Source of the DNA: Planctomycetota bacterium
GTDB lineage: Bacteria > Planctomycetota > JAJSAM01 > JAJVHW01
Direction of reading: 5' to 3'
NCBI GenBank assembly: GCA_024280885.1
Contig: JAJRPF010000005.1
Coordinates: 1 to 64,000 of the forward strand
Length of the DNA stretch: 64,000 nt
Under the pieces are notes generated by a model. The model ran no database searches and was not told the origin of the DNA. It saw only the letters and a list, made by a program, of their open reading frames with translations. How positions within the stretch are numbered: position 1 is the first letter of the stretch; each line of letters starts with the position of its first letter. The position numbers and the translations under genes are program-made. Positions 1 to 8,700 of the stretch are shown in pieces.

Positions 1-132
1 CACGAAACCAAGCGTGCTCGGCGCGTGCTCCGCCGCGAGGCGGTGCTTGCGTCGCTGGAAGAACTGGAACTGATCGAAAGGACACGAGGCGGCTTGCCTC
101 TGCGCGCTGTCAAAGAGGACACAGTTTCGTGA
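1..132 (+). CDS. C-terminal fragment of an unidentified protein
   Basis: The reading frame is open from the first base to a TGA at 130-132 and gives 43 residues rich in Arg, Glu and Leu, predicted helical, with RTRGGLPLRAVKEDTVS at the end. The start lies outside the window. The last 23 bases overlap convergently with the gene on the minus strand. Composition is protein-like, but the fragment is too short to place in a family. It would be the first gene of the putative island that ends at the selC scar. Confidence 0.4.
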   Translation, partial: HETKRARRVLRREAVLASLEELELIERTRGGLPLRAVKEDTVS

Positions 133-433
133 TCACCACAGCTACGAGCTTGTTCCGCTGTCGCATCATCTCGGCATGGAACGTCCTCCAGTCGGGAGTG
201 AGCTCGTTTCGCGTCGCAAGAGCCTTGATCGTGGCGCGATAGACGCCCGCGGGGCGCATGTGCTCCGCACCCTCGATCCCGAGGAGGTATGCCGGCACCT
301 CGCAGAGCAAGTCTAGGTGCGTCGGCCAGATCGACCACGAGACCGACCCGTCCTTGTTCACCGTCGTCAGTTCGAGTAGCTCGATGGCGTATGTGAGTGC
401 CTCGCGCTGCTTCCGAGAGGGATTGTTGGACAT
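110..433 (-). CDS. Hypothetical protein, 107 aa
   Basis: Starts at ATG 433 (MSNNPSRKQREALTYAIELL). A longer frame to 478 exists, but the ATG start gives a normal-looking N-terminus. No recognised domain. The sequence alternates charged and hydrophobic residues like a small soluble helical protein, with a Trp-rich patch (SWSIWPTHLDLL) around residues 32-43. It converges on the partial gene at the left edge and belongs to the accessory stretch left of the selC scar. The evidence for coding is length and composition only. Confidence 0.5.
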   Translation of the reverse strand: MSNNPSRKQREALTYAIELLELTTVNKDGSVSWSIWPTHLDLLCEVPAYLLGIEGAEHMRPAGVYRATIKALATRNELTPDWRTFHAEMMRQRNKLVAVVITKLCPL

Positions 434-993
434 GGCTCGGGGTTCACATTGCTCCAACGTGCCGGGGACTCGCCGCACGCACTTCGAGGGCAGGTCTCAC
501 TCTGTGAGCCTCCGGTTCGCGAGAGTACTGTCGCGGTCCGACGCGTGAAGCTTGCACCGCACGGCGCGCCCGCGCTGTTAGCAGCGGCGATGCAGGACTG
601 GTTGCGACTGGCCCCGAGGCCCCATCGTGCGGAGTTTCGTCTCGTAATCGTCCTTCACGACGCGTCCGTACCGACTGAGGCTGTGAAGCAGGACCGCCGT
701 CGGACCGTGGACGAACGCCAGGAGCGCTGGGCCGCTCTCGTGCGATGCCTTGCGGTAGTCGACGTGTCTCCGGTCGTGCGCCTGCGTCGCTGCGTGGCCG
801 TGACTTGACGGGCCCCTCTCCCGCCGGCGACGTCGGGACGCCCTGCGTGCGATACCTGCGACGGGAGTGGCGGATTCAGGTCCGACGTCCCCATAACGGC
901 GCCACCGTCATCCGGAGCGCATGAAGACCGCCGACTACTGCGGGCAAGAGCGCGGCTGCCTCGTGTCCCTCGCTTCAGCTATGGTGCATTGCT
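434..993. other. 560-bp gap with no convincing gene
   Basis: Short open frames occur on both strands but all are Arg/Pro/Ala-rich, as expected from GC-rich non-coding sequence, and none has a ribosome binding site. No hairpin-plus-T-tract, tRNA or repeat was seen. Confidence 0.5.
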
Positions 994-1200
994 GTGCGAT
1001 GGTTCCGAGAACTGCGAGATGAATTCGAGCTCGAGGGCTTCACCATTGGGATTCCGCTGACTCCGATCTCCGTCACGATCCGCCGCAAGCGCCCCCCCGA
1101 TCCGCCACCGCCCCCGTCCGGCATGCACCCTCTAGGAGCGGGCCTCCTCGGATTCGCCGCGGGCGCACTTCTCACGAGCAACGACGCGAAACCTGAGTGA
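994..1200 (+). CDS. Possible small proline-rich protein, 68 aa
   Basis: GTG start at 994. The N-terminal half (FRELRDEFELEGFTIGIP) looks like real protein. It is followed by a Pro-rich linker (PPDPPPPPSG) and a Gly/Ala/Leu stretch that could insert in a membrane (LGAGLLGFAAGALL). No family recognised. No clear ribosome binding site, so coding status is uncertain. It sits between two unrelated genes of the island and converges on the DUF262 gene. Confidence 0.35.
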   Translation: MRWFRELRDEFELEGFTIGIPLTPISVTIRRKRPPDPPPPPSGMHPLGAGLLGFAAGALLTSNDAKPE

Positions 1201-1311
1201 GAGTCGGACTCCCGGGCCCGCGCACCTGCGCCGGTCGCGGATCCTCAACAGGCTTCTCCCGCCGGGCGAAGATGCGCTCAGGCATAGACCTGATGCAGCC
1301 CGGCGCAGGAC

Positions 1312-3060
1312 CTACGCTTCCACCGCTGCACCGGTCCAGTTCTCGCCGTTGCAGAGTCGCCGAAGGGCGCCTTCGACCAACACGGCGCGGGCGCGCAGGA
1401 AGCCCGCGTAGTCAGAGGAGACCTGACGCGCCCGCGCCTCGGCATCTTGGATCGACGAGTAGTCACCGACGTTGAGCGGATCGAAGGGCACGGCGTGAGT
1501 CGCCAGGCGCGCGCGGATTTCGGCCTCACCGAGTGTTGAGCGCTCCACGCGGTCCCGGAGGTACCGAAGAGGCTCCTTCGCCGAGATGTTCCGATTCGTG
1601 TTCCAGGTAATCAGGGCGCAGTTGAGAGCGCGATTGCGATCGGCTCGCGGGAGTCGCCCGTCGTCTCTCAACAGGGCGGCCGGGAAGAGATGGTGGTACT
1701 CGCGGCTGCGAAGGTGATCCCGACTCACGTGCTGTCCATCTGCGAGGTCGAGCGCTCCTCCGCGGAGGGCGACCGCAAGGATGGTCCGCGCGAGAATGTC
1801 GCGCCCCTTCGGCCACCCGGCACGGAGGAGCTGATCTACGCCCGGAACCGGGAATTCCTCCTCGTCGAATACGGGAACCAACGTAGACGGCTCCACGCCA
1901 GTCAACGCGGCGCGCAGCCCGCGGAAATCTTGGAGCTGTCGCGTCGCCGCCTGGTTCTCGTACCGCCCGGATGCGAAGGCACGCCACACGTACTTTCGCA
2001 GCAGCGTCATCGCGTTGCCGCGACCGTCGAGAGCTCCCGGCACGAAGTCATGCATGGCGGCAAGGACTGGCAATACCGTGCTGGTCGGCAGGCGAGCGGC
2101 GTCCAGAATGCCCTCGCTCTCGACGAAACTGATGGCGAAACGGATGCCCTCGACTACTGCCTGCCACTCATCGACCAGTCGCGTGAGGTTCAGGCGGCCA
2201 AAGCTCGCTTGCGTCGCGGAACGATCTTCGCGCAGCGCCGCTGTCCGTAGGACGAGATCGTGCGGCGTGCCGTATGCGCGGACGCGCGTCTCTGCGGACT
2301 CCATCTCGGCGACAAGGTCGTGCAGCGAGCGTCCGGTCTCCTCTTCGACCAGTGCGACCACGATGTCGAACGGAGTGAGTGGAGCCGCGTTTGTGTTCAT
2401 CTTGACGAACACGTCCAGCGCCACGTCTCGCGGCGTTGCGACAGGGAGGGAAAGGAACGGTAGGTTGAACGCGGCGACTTTCTCACGCAGCGCGTTGACG
2501 TGCTGGAAGAGGTTGAAGATCGCCTCGAAGTCTCCAGCGACGGCCTCGGAGCACCATGCCTGGTTCTCTCGCGCGCAGTCGCCCGGTCGCAGGAGTTCAA
2601 GCGGTAGGAAGCCGCGGGCGTGCACCGCGGCAGGGTCATCCGCCCACAGGGGGTACCGCTTGCCTCCGCGCAGCCAACGAGACTGGCCGTAGACGCGTTC
2701 GATCGTCGTTCCGGGATGATCCTCGTCCGGCTCTGTGCGCACGAAGTAGGTGCGCTCTTCGTAGAGACCGTTGAATGCGCTCCACAGCGCAGTGAGACGT
2801 TGCTGCCCGTCGAGTACATGTTCTGCGGCTCGTTCGGTCGGCTCGGGGGCTCGTCGCATGGTCCGGCTCTTGAACGGCTCCTGGTCGCCGATTTCCAAGA
2901 TGAGCGTGGCGCCCGCAGGGAGCCCGCGCAGGACAGACTCGATCAGTCCGGCGACCTTGTCGTGGCCCCAGGCCTCGAAGCGCTGGAAGCGCGGAAGACG
3001 CACTTGGCCGGTCTGTATGCGCGCGAACCACTCCGGTAGTCCTCTGTTTCTTGCTTCCAT
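1312..3060 (-). CDS. DUF262/HNH (GmrSD-like) restriction protein
   Basis: Predicted nuclease of the DUF262-DUF1524 class, which includes the type IV enzyme GmrSD that attacks modified phage DNA. The N-terminal DUF262 hallmarks are visible: LPRFQRFEAW near residue 23 (usual form (I/L)PxxQRxxxW), the nucleotide-binding VLDGQQRLTAL near residue 85, and FVKMNTNAAPLTPFDI near residue 220. The C-terminal part has the HNH-like EYHHLFPAALL, followed by NRALNCALITWNTNRNISAKEP, matching the His...Asn...Asn pattern of DUF1524. At 582 aa it is a normal single-chain length. ATG 3060 is preferred; a GTG at 3081 would add 7 residues. It lies alone, divergent from the small ORF/Hip module, on the island side of the selC scar. 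The class is clear, the target modification is not. Confidence 0.85.
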   Translation of the reverse strand: MEARNRGLPEWFARIQTGQVRLPRFQRFEAWGHDKVAGLIESVLRGLPAGATLILEIGDQEPFKSRTMRRAPEPTERAAEHVLDGQQRLTALWSAFNGLYEERTYFVRTEPDEDHPGTTIERVYGQSRWLRGGKRYPLWADDPAAVHARGFLPLELLRPGDCARENQAWCSEAVAGDFEAIFNLFQHVNALREKVAAFNLPFLSLPVATPRDVALDVFVKMNTNAAPLTPFDIVVALVEEETGRSLHDLVAEMESAETRVRAYGTPHDLVLRTAALREDRSATQASFGRLNLTRLVDEWQAVVEGIRFAISFVESEGILDAARLPTSTVLPVLAAMHDFVPGALDGRGNAMTLLRKYVWRAFASGRYENQAATRQLQDFRGLRAALTGVEPSTLVPVFDEEEFPVPGVDQLLRAGWPKGRDILARTILAVALRGGALDLADGQHVSRDHLRSREYHHLFPAALLRDDGRLPRADRNRALNCALITWNTNRNISAKEPLRYLRDRVERSTLGEAEIRARLATHAVPFDPLNVGDYSSIQDAEARARQVSSDYAGFLRARAVLVEGALRRLCNGENWTGAAVEA

Positions 3061-3208
3061 GATCCCGTCGATCCTACGCACCGACGGGCCGCACCTGCCC
3101 GGACCATCCGGCCGCCTTGGTCGGCGTGAACCTCCGACGTGTCCCCCCGGTCTCCTACACTATGTCGTGTATCGAGAACCGCTCCCGGCAGAGCGAGAGG
3201 AGTTCAGA

Positions 3209-3448
3209 ATGGCCAAGCGCAAGCAGGCAGCACGAGACACGAAGAAGTACGAGTTCACGACCCAGAGCGGCAATTTGGTTCGCAAGGGGATCACGGGGCG
3301 CGACCTCGCTGTGCGGGAGCGCGAGCTCAGGCGCGACGAGAACATGCCGCGCGGGAAGATCAGCCAAGTTGGTCGCACGACCACCCACGATGCTGCCCGC
3401 GACTGGGAAGATCGGCAGCAGAAGGGCACACCTCCCGGCGGGAAGTAG
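3209..3448 (+). CDS. Small basic protein, 79 aa, upstream of Hip kinase
   Basis: ATG 3209 is preceded by GAGAGGAG (3194-3202), a strong ribosome binding site, so this short gene is well supported. The protein is highly charged (MAKRKQAARDTKKYEF at the start). Its pattern KGIT...R..ELRR...G.ISQVGRTTT.DAARDWE resembles small archaeal/phage proteins related in outline to the GIY-YIG fold (lysine or valine before GIT, later W-E), but this is from memory and weak. No helix-turn-helix is evident, so it does not look like a HipB-type repressor. It lies 99 bp upstream of the Hip kinase in the same direction and may be its partner or an independent cargo gene. Confidence 0.75.
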   Translation: MAKRKQAARDTKKYEFTTQSGNLVRKGITGRDLAVRERELRRDENMPRGKISQVGRTTTHDAARDWEDRQQKGTPPGGK

Positions 3449-3547
3449 CACACGCTCCCAACCGGGGCCCGCACGGAGACGGTTGTCCAGCGCTAGCCCG
3501 CATCGGTCCCGCAGCAGTGCATGCGGCTACGATCTTGAGTAATATTC

Positions 3548-4579
3548 ATGCCGCACACGCACCGTCGCGACCGTTGGAATCTACGCATCCGGGGCGACGT
3601 CAACGTCCGCCGCATTCCCGAGTTGCCGTTCGGCAGTTTCAAGTTGCTGCCGGCGGTCGGGAAGTACGCCTTGGGAGGTGCCGCTCCGAAGGACTACTTG
3701 GTGTTCGGGCGGGAGCAGGCGCCGAGTTCAGCGTACATCGCAAAGGCCGCGCGTCTCACTGGTGGGCGCCCGTGTGAATGCGTGACCGAGCATCTCATCG
3801 CTCGGCTCGGGAGCCTGCTGCCGCTCCGCGTCATCCAGGCACGACTCGTTCGGTTGCGGCGAACGCGAAGTGGCCGGAGCGAGGTGCGATTTCTCTCTCG
3901 CGATTTCCTGCGGCACCCGGCCGACCGGCTGGTTCACGGCGTCGAATTGATGGCCCAGTGGCTCGACGTGTCCAAGGACGAGGTCGTGGCGGCGTTCTCA
4001 CGGCGCGAGGAACTCCAACTCTATCGGTGCGACTACGTGCTGGATGCGTTGCGCTGCGCTGCGGAGTTCGACGAGTATCCTCGACTGGCTCGGGCGTTCG
4101 GGCGCATGCTCGGATACGACGCGCTGATCGGCGCCAACGACCGGCATCCGATGAACTGGGGCGTCATCCGTGACGTGACGATGCACGCGCCGCTGCGGTT
4201 CGCCCCTGTCTTCGACACGGCGAGAGGTCTGTTCTGGCAGCACCCCGACGACCACCTCCGCAGCGTCGAAGAACGCGGCGATGTGGAGCAGCACGTCGAG
4301 GCGTACGCCGAGGGATCTCATGCGCTGATCGGACGTCCTGGAGACGACGACTCATCGAAGCTGAACCACTTCGATCTGGTCGAGGGAATCCTGCTCAGCC
4401 GACCCGAACACCTGACCGATGGCATGTTGGAGGTGGTTGATCGGTTCTCTCCAGTAGAGGCGGAACAACTCCTGAGGCGCGAGTTCAGCTGCATCTTGAC
4501 GCCGAGGCGGCTTAGGTTCATCGTGAGGCTATTGCACTACCGGCACGGCCGGCTTCGGAGGCTGATCGATGGGCGCTGA
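3548..4579 (+). CDS. HipA-fold Ser/Thr kinase (HipT/CtkA-like toxin)
   Basis: 343-aa kinase corresponding to HipA without its N-terminal subdomain. A probable ATP-binding lysine is in YIAK (residues 63-66). The catalytic loop reads GANDRHPMNWGV with D198 as base and N203 as Mg ligand. The metal-binding aspartate is in FAPVFDTARG (D223). All core residues expected of an active HipA-type kinase are present. Such kinases act as toxins by phosphorylating tRNA synthetases (HipA: GltX; HipT: TrpS) or other targets; the target here is unknown. The next gene starts 11 bp before this one stops and encodes the missing HipA N-subdomain, so the pair forms a split module like HipBST but with the kinase first. 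The ATG at 3548 is the only obvious start. Confidence 0.8.
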   Translation: MPHTHRRDRWNLRIRGDVNVRRIPELPFGSFKLLPAVGKYALGGAAPKDYLVFGREQAPSSAYIAKAARLTGGRPCECVTEHLIARLGSLLPLRVIQARLVRLRRTRSGRSEVRFLSRDFLRHPADRLVHGVELMAQWLDVSKDEVVAAFSRREELQLYRCDYVLDALRCAAEFDEYPRLARAFGRMLGYDALIGANDRHPMNWGVIRDVTMHAPLRFAPVFDTARGLFWQHPDDHLRSVEERGDVEQHVEAYAEGSHALIGRPGDDDSSKLNHFDLVEGILLSRPEHLTDGMLEVVDRFSPVEAEQLLRREFSCILTPRRLRFIVRLLHYRHGRLRRLIDGR

Positions 4580-5066
4580 CACAACGGAGAGGGACCAGGA
4601 ACGGTGGTTCCTTCGTGCCTTCGATCGCATGCTGCGGAGTTGCGGCTTCCGTGAGGAGGCCGAACGCGCGGAGCCTGAGGCAGAGCACGCTCGACTCGGA
4701 CAGATCGTGGTGATTCTCGCTGGCCGACATGGAGAGCGGATCGTCATGGGGAGACTCCGTCGCGAGGGCGACGCATACCGCTTCGACTACGAGCCAGGCG
4801 TGATGAGGCGCTCAGACGTGCAGCCAATCCCGGAGTTCCCGGAGTTGGATCGGACGTACCGCGCGGATCGTCTCTGGCCGTTCTTCACCTCCCGGCTCCC
4901 TCCGCTCAAACGGCAGGACGTGAAGGCAACGATTGCGGCGCGCGGAGTGAGCCCCGACGACACGCTGGAATTGCTCGTCGAACTCTCGGGCGGATCCGTC
5001 GCCAGTCCGTACGTGCTAGAGCGTACGGACAAGGAGACTCGCGAACCCGAGCCCGTCGGCTCGTAG
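4569..5066 (+). CDS. HipA N-terminal subdomain protein (HipS-like)
   Basis: 165 aa. Residues 45-115 carry the HipA N-subdomain-1 signature: a beta strand with MGRLRREGDAYRFDYEP, the Pro-rich turn PIPEFPELDRTY, and RLWPFFTSRLP, equivalent to the 'pFFegLLPe' end in HipA. The first 40 residues are charged and helical. In HipBST systems this subdomain, encoded separately as HipS, is the antitoxin that blocks the HipT kinase. By analogy this is the likely antitoxin for the upstream kinase, with which it overlaps by 11 bp and is surely co-translated. The order (kinase, then HipS) is opposite to the published hipB-hipS-hipT order. No DNA-binding domain is visible. Confidence 0.7.
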   Translation: MGADTTERDQERWFLRAFDRMLRSCGFREEAERAEPEAEHARLGQIVVILAGRHGERIVMGRLRREGDAYRFDYEPGVMRRSDVQPIPEFPELDRTYRADRLWPFFTSRLPPLKRQDVKATIAARGVSPDDTLELLVELSGGSVASPYVLERTDKETREPEPVGS

Positions 5067-5130
5067 GTCGGCGGTCGCCAGTTGCCAGCACGGTCGCCGG
5101 GAGCGGATCGTCGGCCACCTCGCAAGCGCT

Positions 5131-5150
5131 CCCACTAGCTTTCCCACTAG
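5131..5150. repeat. CCCACTAG direct-repeat pair beside the selC scar
   Basis: CCCACTAG occurs at 5131-5138 and 5143-5150 with a 12-bp period. A single copy lies at 5375-5382. A nearly identical pair with the same 12-bp period lies at 13731-13738 (CCCACTGG) and 13743-13750. Direct repeats next to a tRNA-type core are what integrase arm-binding sites look like; that role is inferred. Confidence 0.5.
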
Positions 5151-5175
5151 TTCCGGCCCCGTAGCCTCGAACCCC

Positions 5176-5243
5176 CCGGTCTTCAAAACCGGTGAGCCGG
5201 GCGATCCCCGGTTGGTTGGTTCGATTCCGATGTGCTCCCGCCA
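5176..5243 (+). tRNA. selC: 3' half of tRNA-Sec (selC); attachment-site scar
   Basis: Folds as the 3' part of a selenocysteine tRNA. The anticodon stem CCGGT (5176-5180) / ACCGG (5188-5192) encloses loop CTTCAAA with anticodon TCA at 5183-5185. The long variable arm (5193-5214) contains a CCGGG/CCCGG stem. The T arm is 5215-5231 with TTCGATT. The 3' acceptor strand GTGCTCCC (5232-5239) is followed by GCCA. An 8-base acceptor strand plus 5-bp T stem is the Sec-specific 8+5 layout. The matching 5' half (acceptor GGGAGCAC and the long D arm) is absent from the 60 bases upstream, so this is not a functional gene. It is the 3' duplicate left when an element integrates into the end of selC; the intact gene should lie left of this window. 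By orientation the element is on the left side. Confidence 0.75.
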
Positions 5244-5738
5244 AACGCGCTTAGTTGCGATACGCAAAAGGGTTACGGCATTGTGTGCTCGCGCGTGTCG
5301 CCGCGATCCGCCGCGCCTACCGAGACGCGTGAGTCCCACAGCGTCCCAGAGCGTCCCCCTGCGTCCACTGAGCTCCCACTAGTTTTGGAGCAATCCCGCG
5401 CCGCGGATCGGTGCCCCGCTCAGCGCAGCGGCACTTCGTGACTCCAGTCCGCTCCGCTGGCGCTTGCGCCGAACTGACCGAGACGAGTTGAGGTTGGTCT
5501 TCGTCGCGGCTGAGCACTGACGATGGGGGGTGCGCTCCGGAGTCACCGCCTCCCCCGTCCTCCACGGATGCATCGTTGCCTTCGCCACAGCCCTCCCGCG
5601 ACCGAACTCCCGCGCCTCGATCTCTGCGAACGCGGCGCAAGACCGGAGTCCGTCCGAGTCGCCGTCCGACGACGGCGCGCCACGTTCTTTGCAGTAATCG
5701 TGAACCGAATCCGTCGTGGCATCCGATTCTGTAGGTAG
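5244..5738. other. 495-bp non-coding region right of the selC scar
   Basis: No believable gene on either strand. Just after the scar there is a small inverted repeat (TTGCG/CGCAA around 5253-5266), a run of short GCGTCCC-type repeats at 5330-5365, and another CCCACTAG at 5375-5382. A tRNA-associated integrase gene would be expected near one end of an island, but none is present here. Confidence 0.5.
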
Positions 5739-8700
5739 ATGTCAATGCGTCGTCCGGCTTACGCTCTCGGTCCTGAGGCACTGCTCGTGCACAGGGAGTG
5801 GCTTGAGCGTGCCGCGCGAGCACTTGTCCGAGGCGATGCAGACGCAGAGGATCTGGCGCAGCAGGTGTGGGTCGATGTGCTCGCCCGGCCACCACGGAGA
5901 GAGCCGAAGCAACTCCGGAACTGGCTCCGGTCCGTACTTCGCTTCAAGGCGATCGACCAGGTGCGATCGACTCGGTCACGCGCTCTCCATGAGGGGATCG
6001 CGGCAGGTAGAGCGCACCAAGGTTGCGACCCCGCTGATGTCGTCGCCCGTGCCGAGTTGATTGATCGTGTTGCGCACGCCGTGTTCGAACTCCCCGAGCC
6101 GTACCGCACGACGGTCTTGCTGCGCTGGTTCGAGGATCTGCCGCCCCGTGCGATCGCGAAGCGGCTGTGCATCCCGGTGGAGACCGTGAGGACACGGCTG
6201 AAGAGGGCGTTGGCGCAACTCCGCGCGAGTCTGGACGCCGAGAACGGCGGCGACCGGCGCGCGTGGTGCCTGGCGTTTCTCCCGTTCGCGGGGCGACCGC
6301 GGGCGAGCGTCGTGTCGGCTGCAATCATAGGAGGCGTGGCGATGGGAATGAAGACGTGGACGGCGATTACCGCGGCACTGCTCGTGCTCGCCTTGGGACT
6401 GTGCTGGGTCGGTTCTCGGTCCCCCGACGAGCACGGGAGGTTGAGCGCAGTTCTCCCGTCGGTGACCGACGGTGATCAGGTGATCCGCCTCCGCCATCGC
6501 GGGGTGACGGACGGCGATCCGCTCCCACCTCCGGTCGATCTGGATGCATGCGATCGGGACCTGGATCTGCACGGCGTCGTCGTGACGGCGGAGGGCGCTC
6601 CGGTGCCGGGAGCGCGTGTCGTGACCGGTGAGTTCCCATGGCAGCGCACGTCTCTTCTGAACGTGGAGAGCCAGTACGAAGTGACGCCCGGACCCGAGAC
6701 GGTGACGGCGAGCGACGGTACTTTCGCGGTGAGGCTGCGGGCGGGAGAGCAGGTGCTCCTGACTGCGAGCGCGCCGGGTCATGCGCCGGTGGAGGTTCCG
6801 GGCTGCCAGGCGGGCGAGCGCGTGCGTGTGGTGCTCGCGCCGGCCGTCCGCCTCGTCCTGCACTGCCGCGACGAGGCGGGCGCGCCTGTCTCCGGTGCGA
6901 CCGTCGATCTCTTCCCCTTCGATCCGACGCATCGTGTGCCGCGCGGCAGGCTGACTTCGGTCTCCGACGCTGCTGGCAACTGCATTCTTCCGGGCATCCG
7001 AGCCAACTCCACTCTGACGGTGCGGGCCACGCACCCAAGGCTTGCAAGTGTTGGACGCAAGATCGCGATCGGGGCTGGCGAGACGTCGGAGCAGACGCTG
7101 TTGTTTCACGCGGGACGGACGCTGCGAGGGCGCGTGACGGACGCGGCGTCCGGTACGCCTGTGCGAGGAGCGCGCATCGCGACGACTTGGACGTTCCGAA
7201 AGTGGGTCGAGACGGACGCGGACGGGCGCTTCGAGTTCGTCGGCGCCAGCGAAGGCGACTTCGCAATGTGGGTCCGTGCCGCGGGCTACGCCCAGTCGGT
7301 GGTGGACCTCACCCCGGCTGACACGTACGAGGTCGTACTGGCGCGCGGCGACCGGCTCCGGGGACGGCTGGTGGGCACCGATGGCGATCCGGTCGTCGGG
7401 GCACTGATCGGTGTGACCAGCCACGGCGCGGGCGGAAGCGATCGTGCGTTCCACGCCACCAGTGGCGCGGATGGTGAGTTCACGGTCGAAGATCTGCGTC
7501 ACGATCAGCCGCACGCGCTGACTTTCCTCGCGGAGGGATTCGGACGGTACCTGCTGGATGTCGCTCCCGCAGCCGAGGAGGGCGGGACGATCGACGTCGG
7601 CGACGTGGCCTTGCCCTCTGCTCGGATGATCGGAGGACGTGTCGTGGACAGCGCAGGCTCACCGGTACCGAGGGCGGCGGTGCATCTCTACGGGTTCAAC
7701 GAGGACCGGGAGCGGCTGCGTCCCGGCAAGTCGTTCGTAAGCACGCACTACGGATGTCGCGAGGAGAGGCGCACGGACGATCTCGGGCGCTTCCGGTTCC
7801 CGGACCTCTGTCCCGGCGACTACGACCTCGACGTCGTCACCGCGGACGTGCGCACGGCGCGGGCGAGTGTCGCGTTGCCAGAGGACCGCGATCTGACCGG
7901 AGTCGAACTCGTGCTTCCGGGCGGCACGCGCTTCGTGGTGGATGTGAAGGACAGCGCGGGCGCGCCAGCATTGGGAGTCAGCGTCAACGTCGTCACGCGC
8001 GACGGCTGGTCCGGGCACCAGACGACGCAGGCCGACGGCCACGTCGAGTTCTCGGTCACCTCCGAGGTCGTCTCGGTCAGCGCGTTCAGCTGGTCGAAGG
8101 AACTGCTGTCGGTGCCGTTGCAGCGCGTCGACCCCGGCGCGACGACGATGACGCTCGTCGCCCGCAGCGCGCGCGCGGTCCGCGGCCGGATCGTCGATCC
8201 CGAGGGGCGGCGACTCGAACCCGGCAACGCGATGCTGCGGGTCTTCGAGGACGGGCATCCCAGGAAGATGGGGCCCTGGGGTCAGAACGTGATGGGCACG
8301 TTCATCGACTCGTCGTTCGAGGTGTCCGTGCCGCTCGACGGCTCCGTCGATCTCGTCCTCGACCCCGTGGTCGCAAAGGACGGCCGTCTGCTCCAGGGCG
8401 AGCTGCGCGGTGTGCTACCAGGCGCGACCGACGTGGTGATGCGGACTCGCGTCGTCCCTCTCGACCGTGACCTGACCGTGCTCGTCCTCAGCCCGGACGG
8501 GCGTCCAGAGCCGGGCGCCGAGGTCGAGGCGTGGCTCGCTCCCGGACACGCCGCGCCGCGTGTGGTCGCCAGTCGCACGGGGCGGGCCTACTTGACCGGG
8601 CTTCCCGGTACGCCGGTGGCGATCCACGCCACTCTGCCTGCCGATCATCCGCACCGTGCCGACTGGATAGCAGCGAGCGTCGCGAGCGCCACGGCGGACG

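Noticed and set aside
1690..2250. Plus-strand frame inside the DUF262 gene
   Set aside because: Antisense to a clearly conserved nuclease; no ribosome binding site.
5141..5243. Complete selC gene
   Set aside because: No 5' acceptor strand complementary to GTGCTCCC and no D arm occur at the right distance, so only the 3' half is present.
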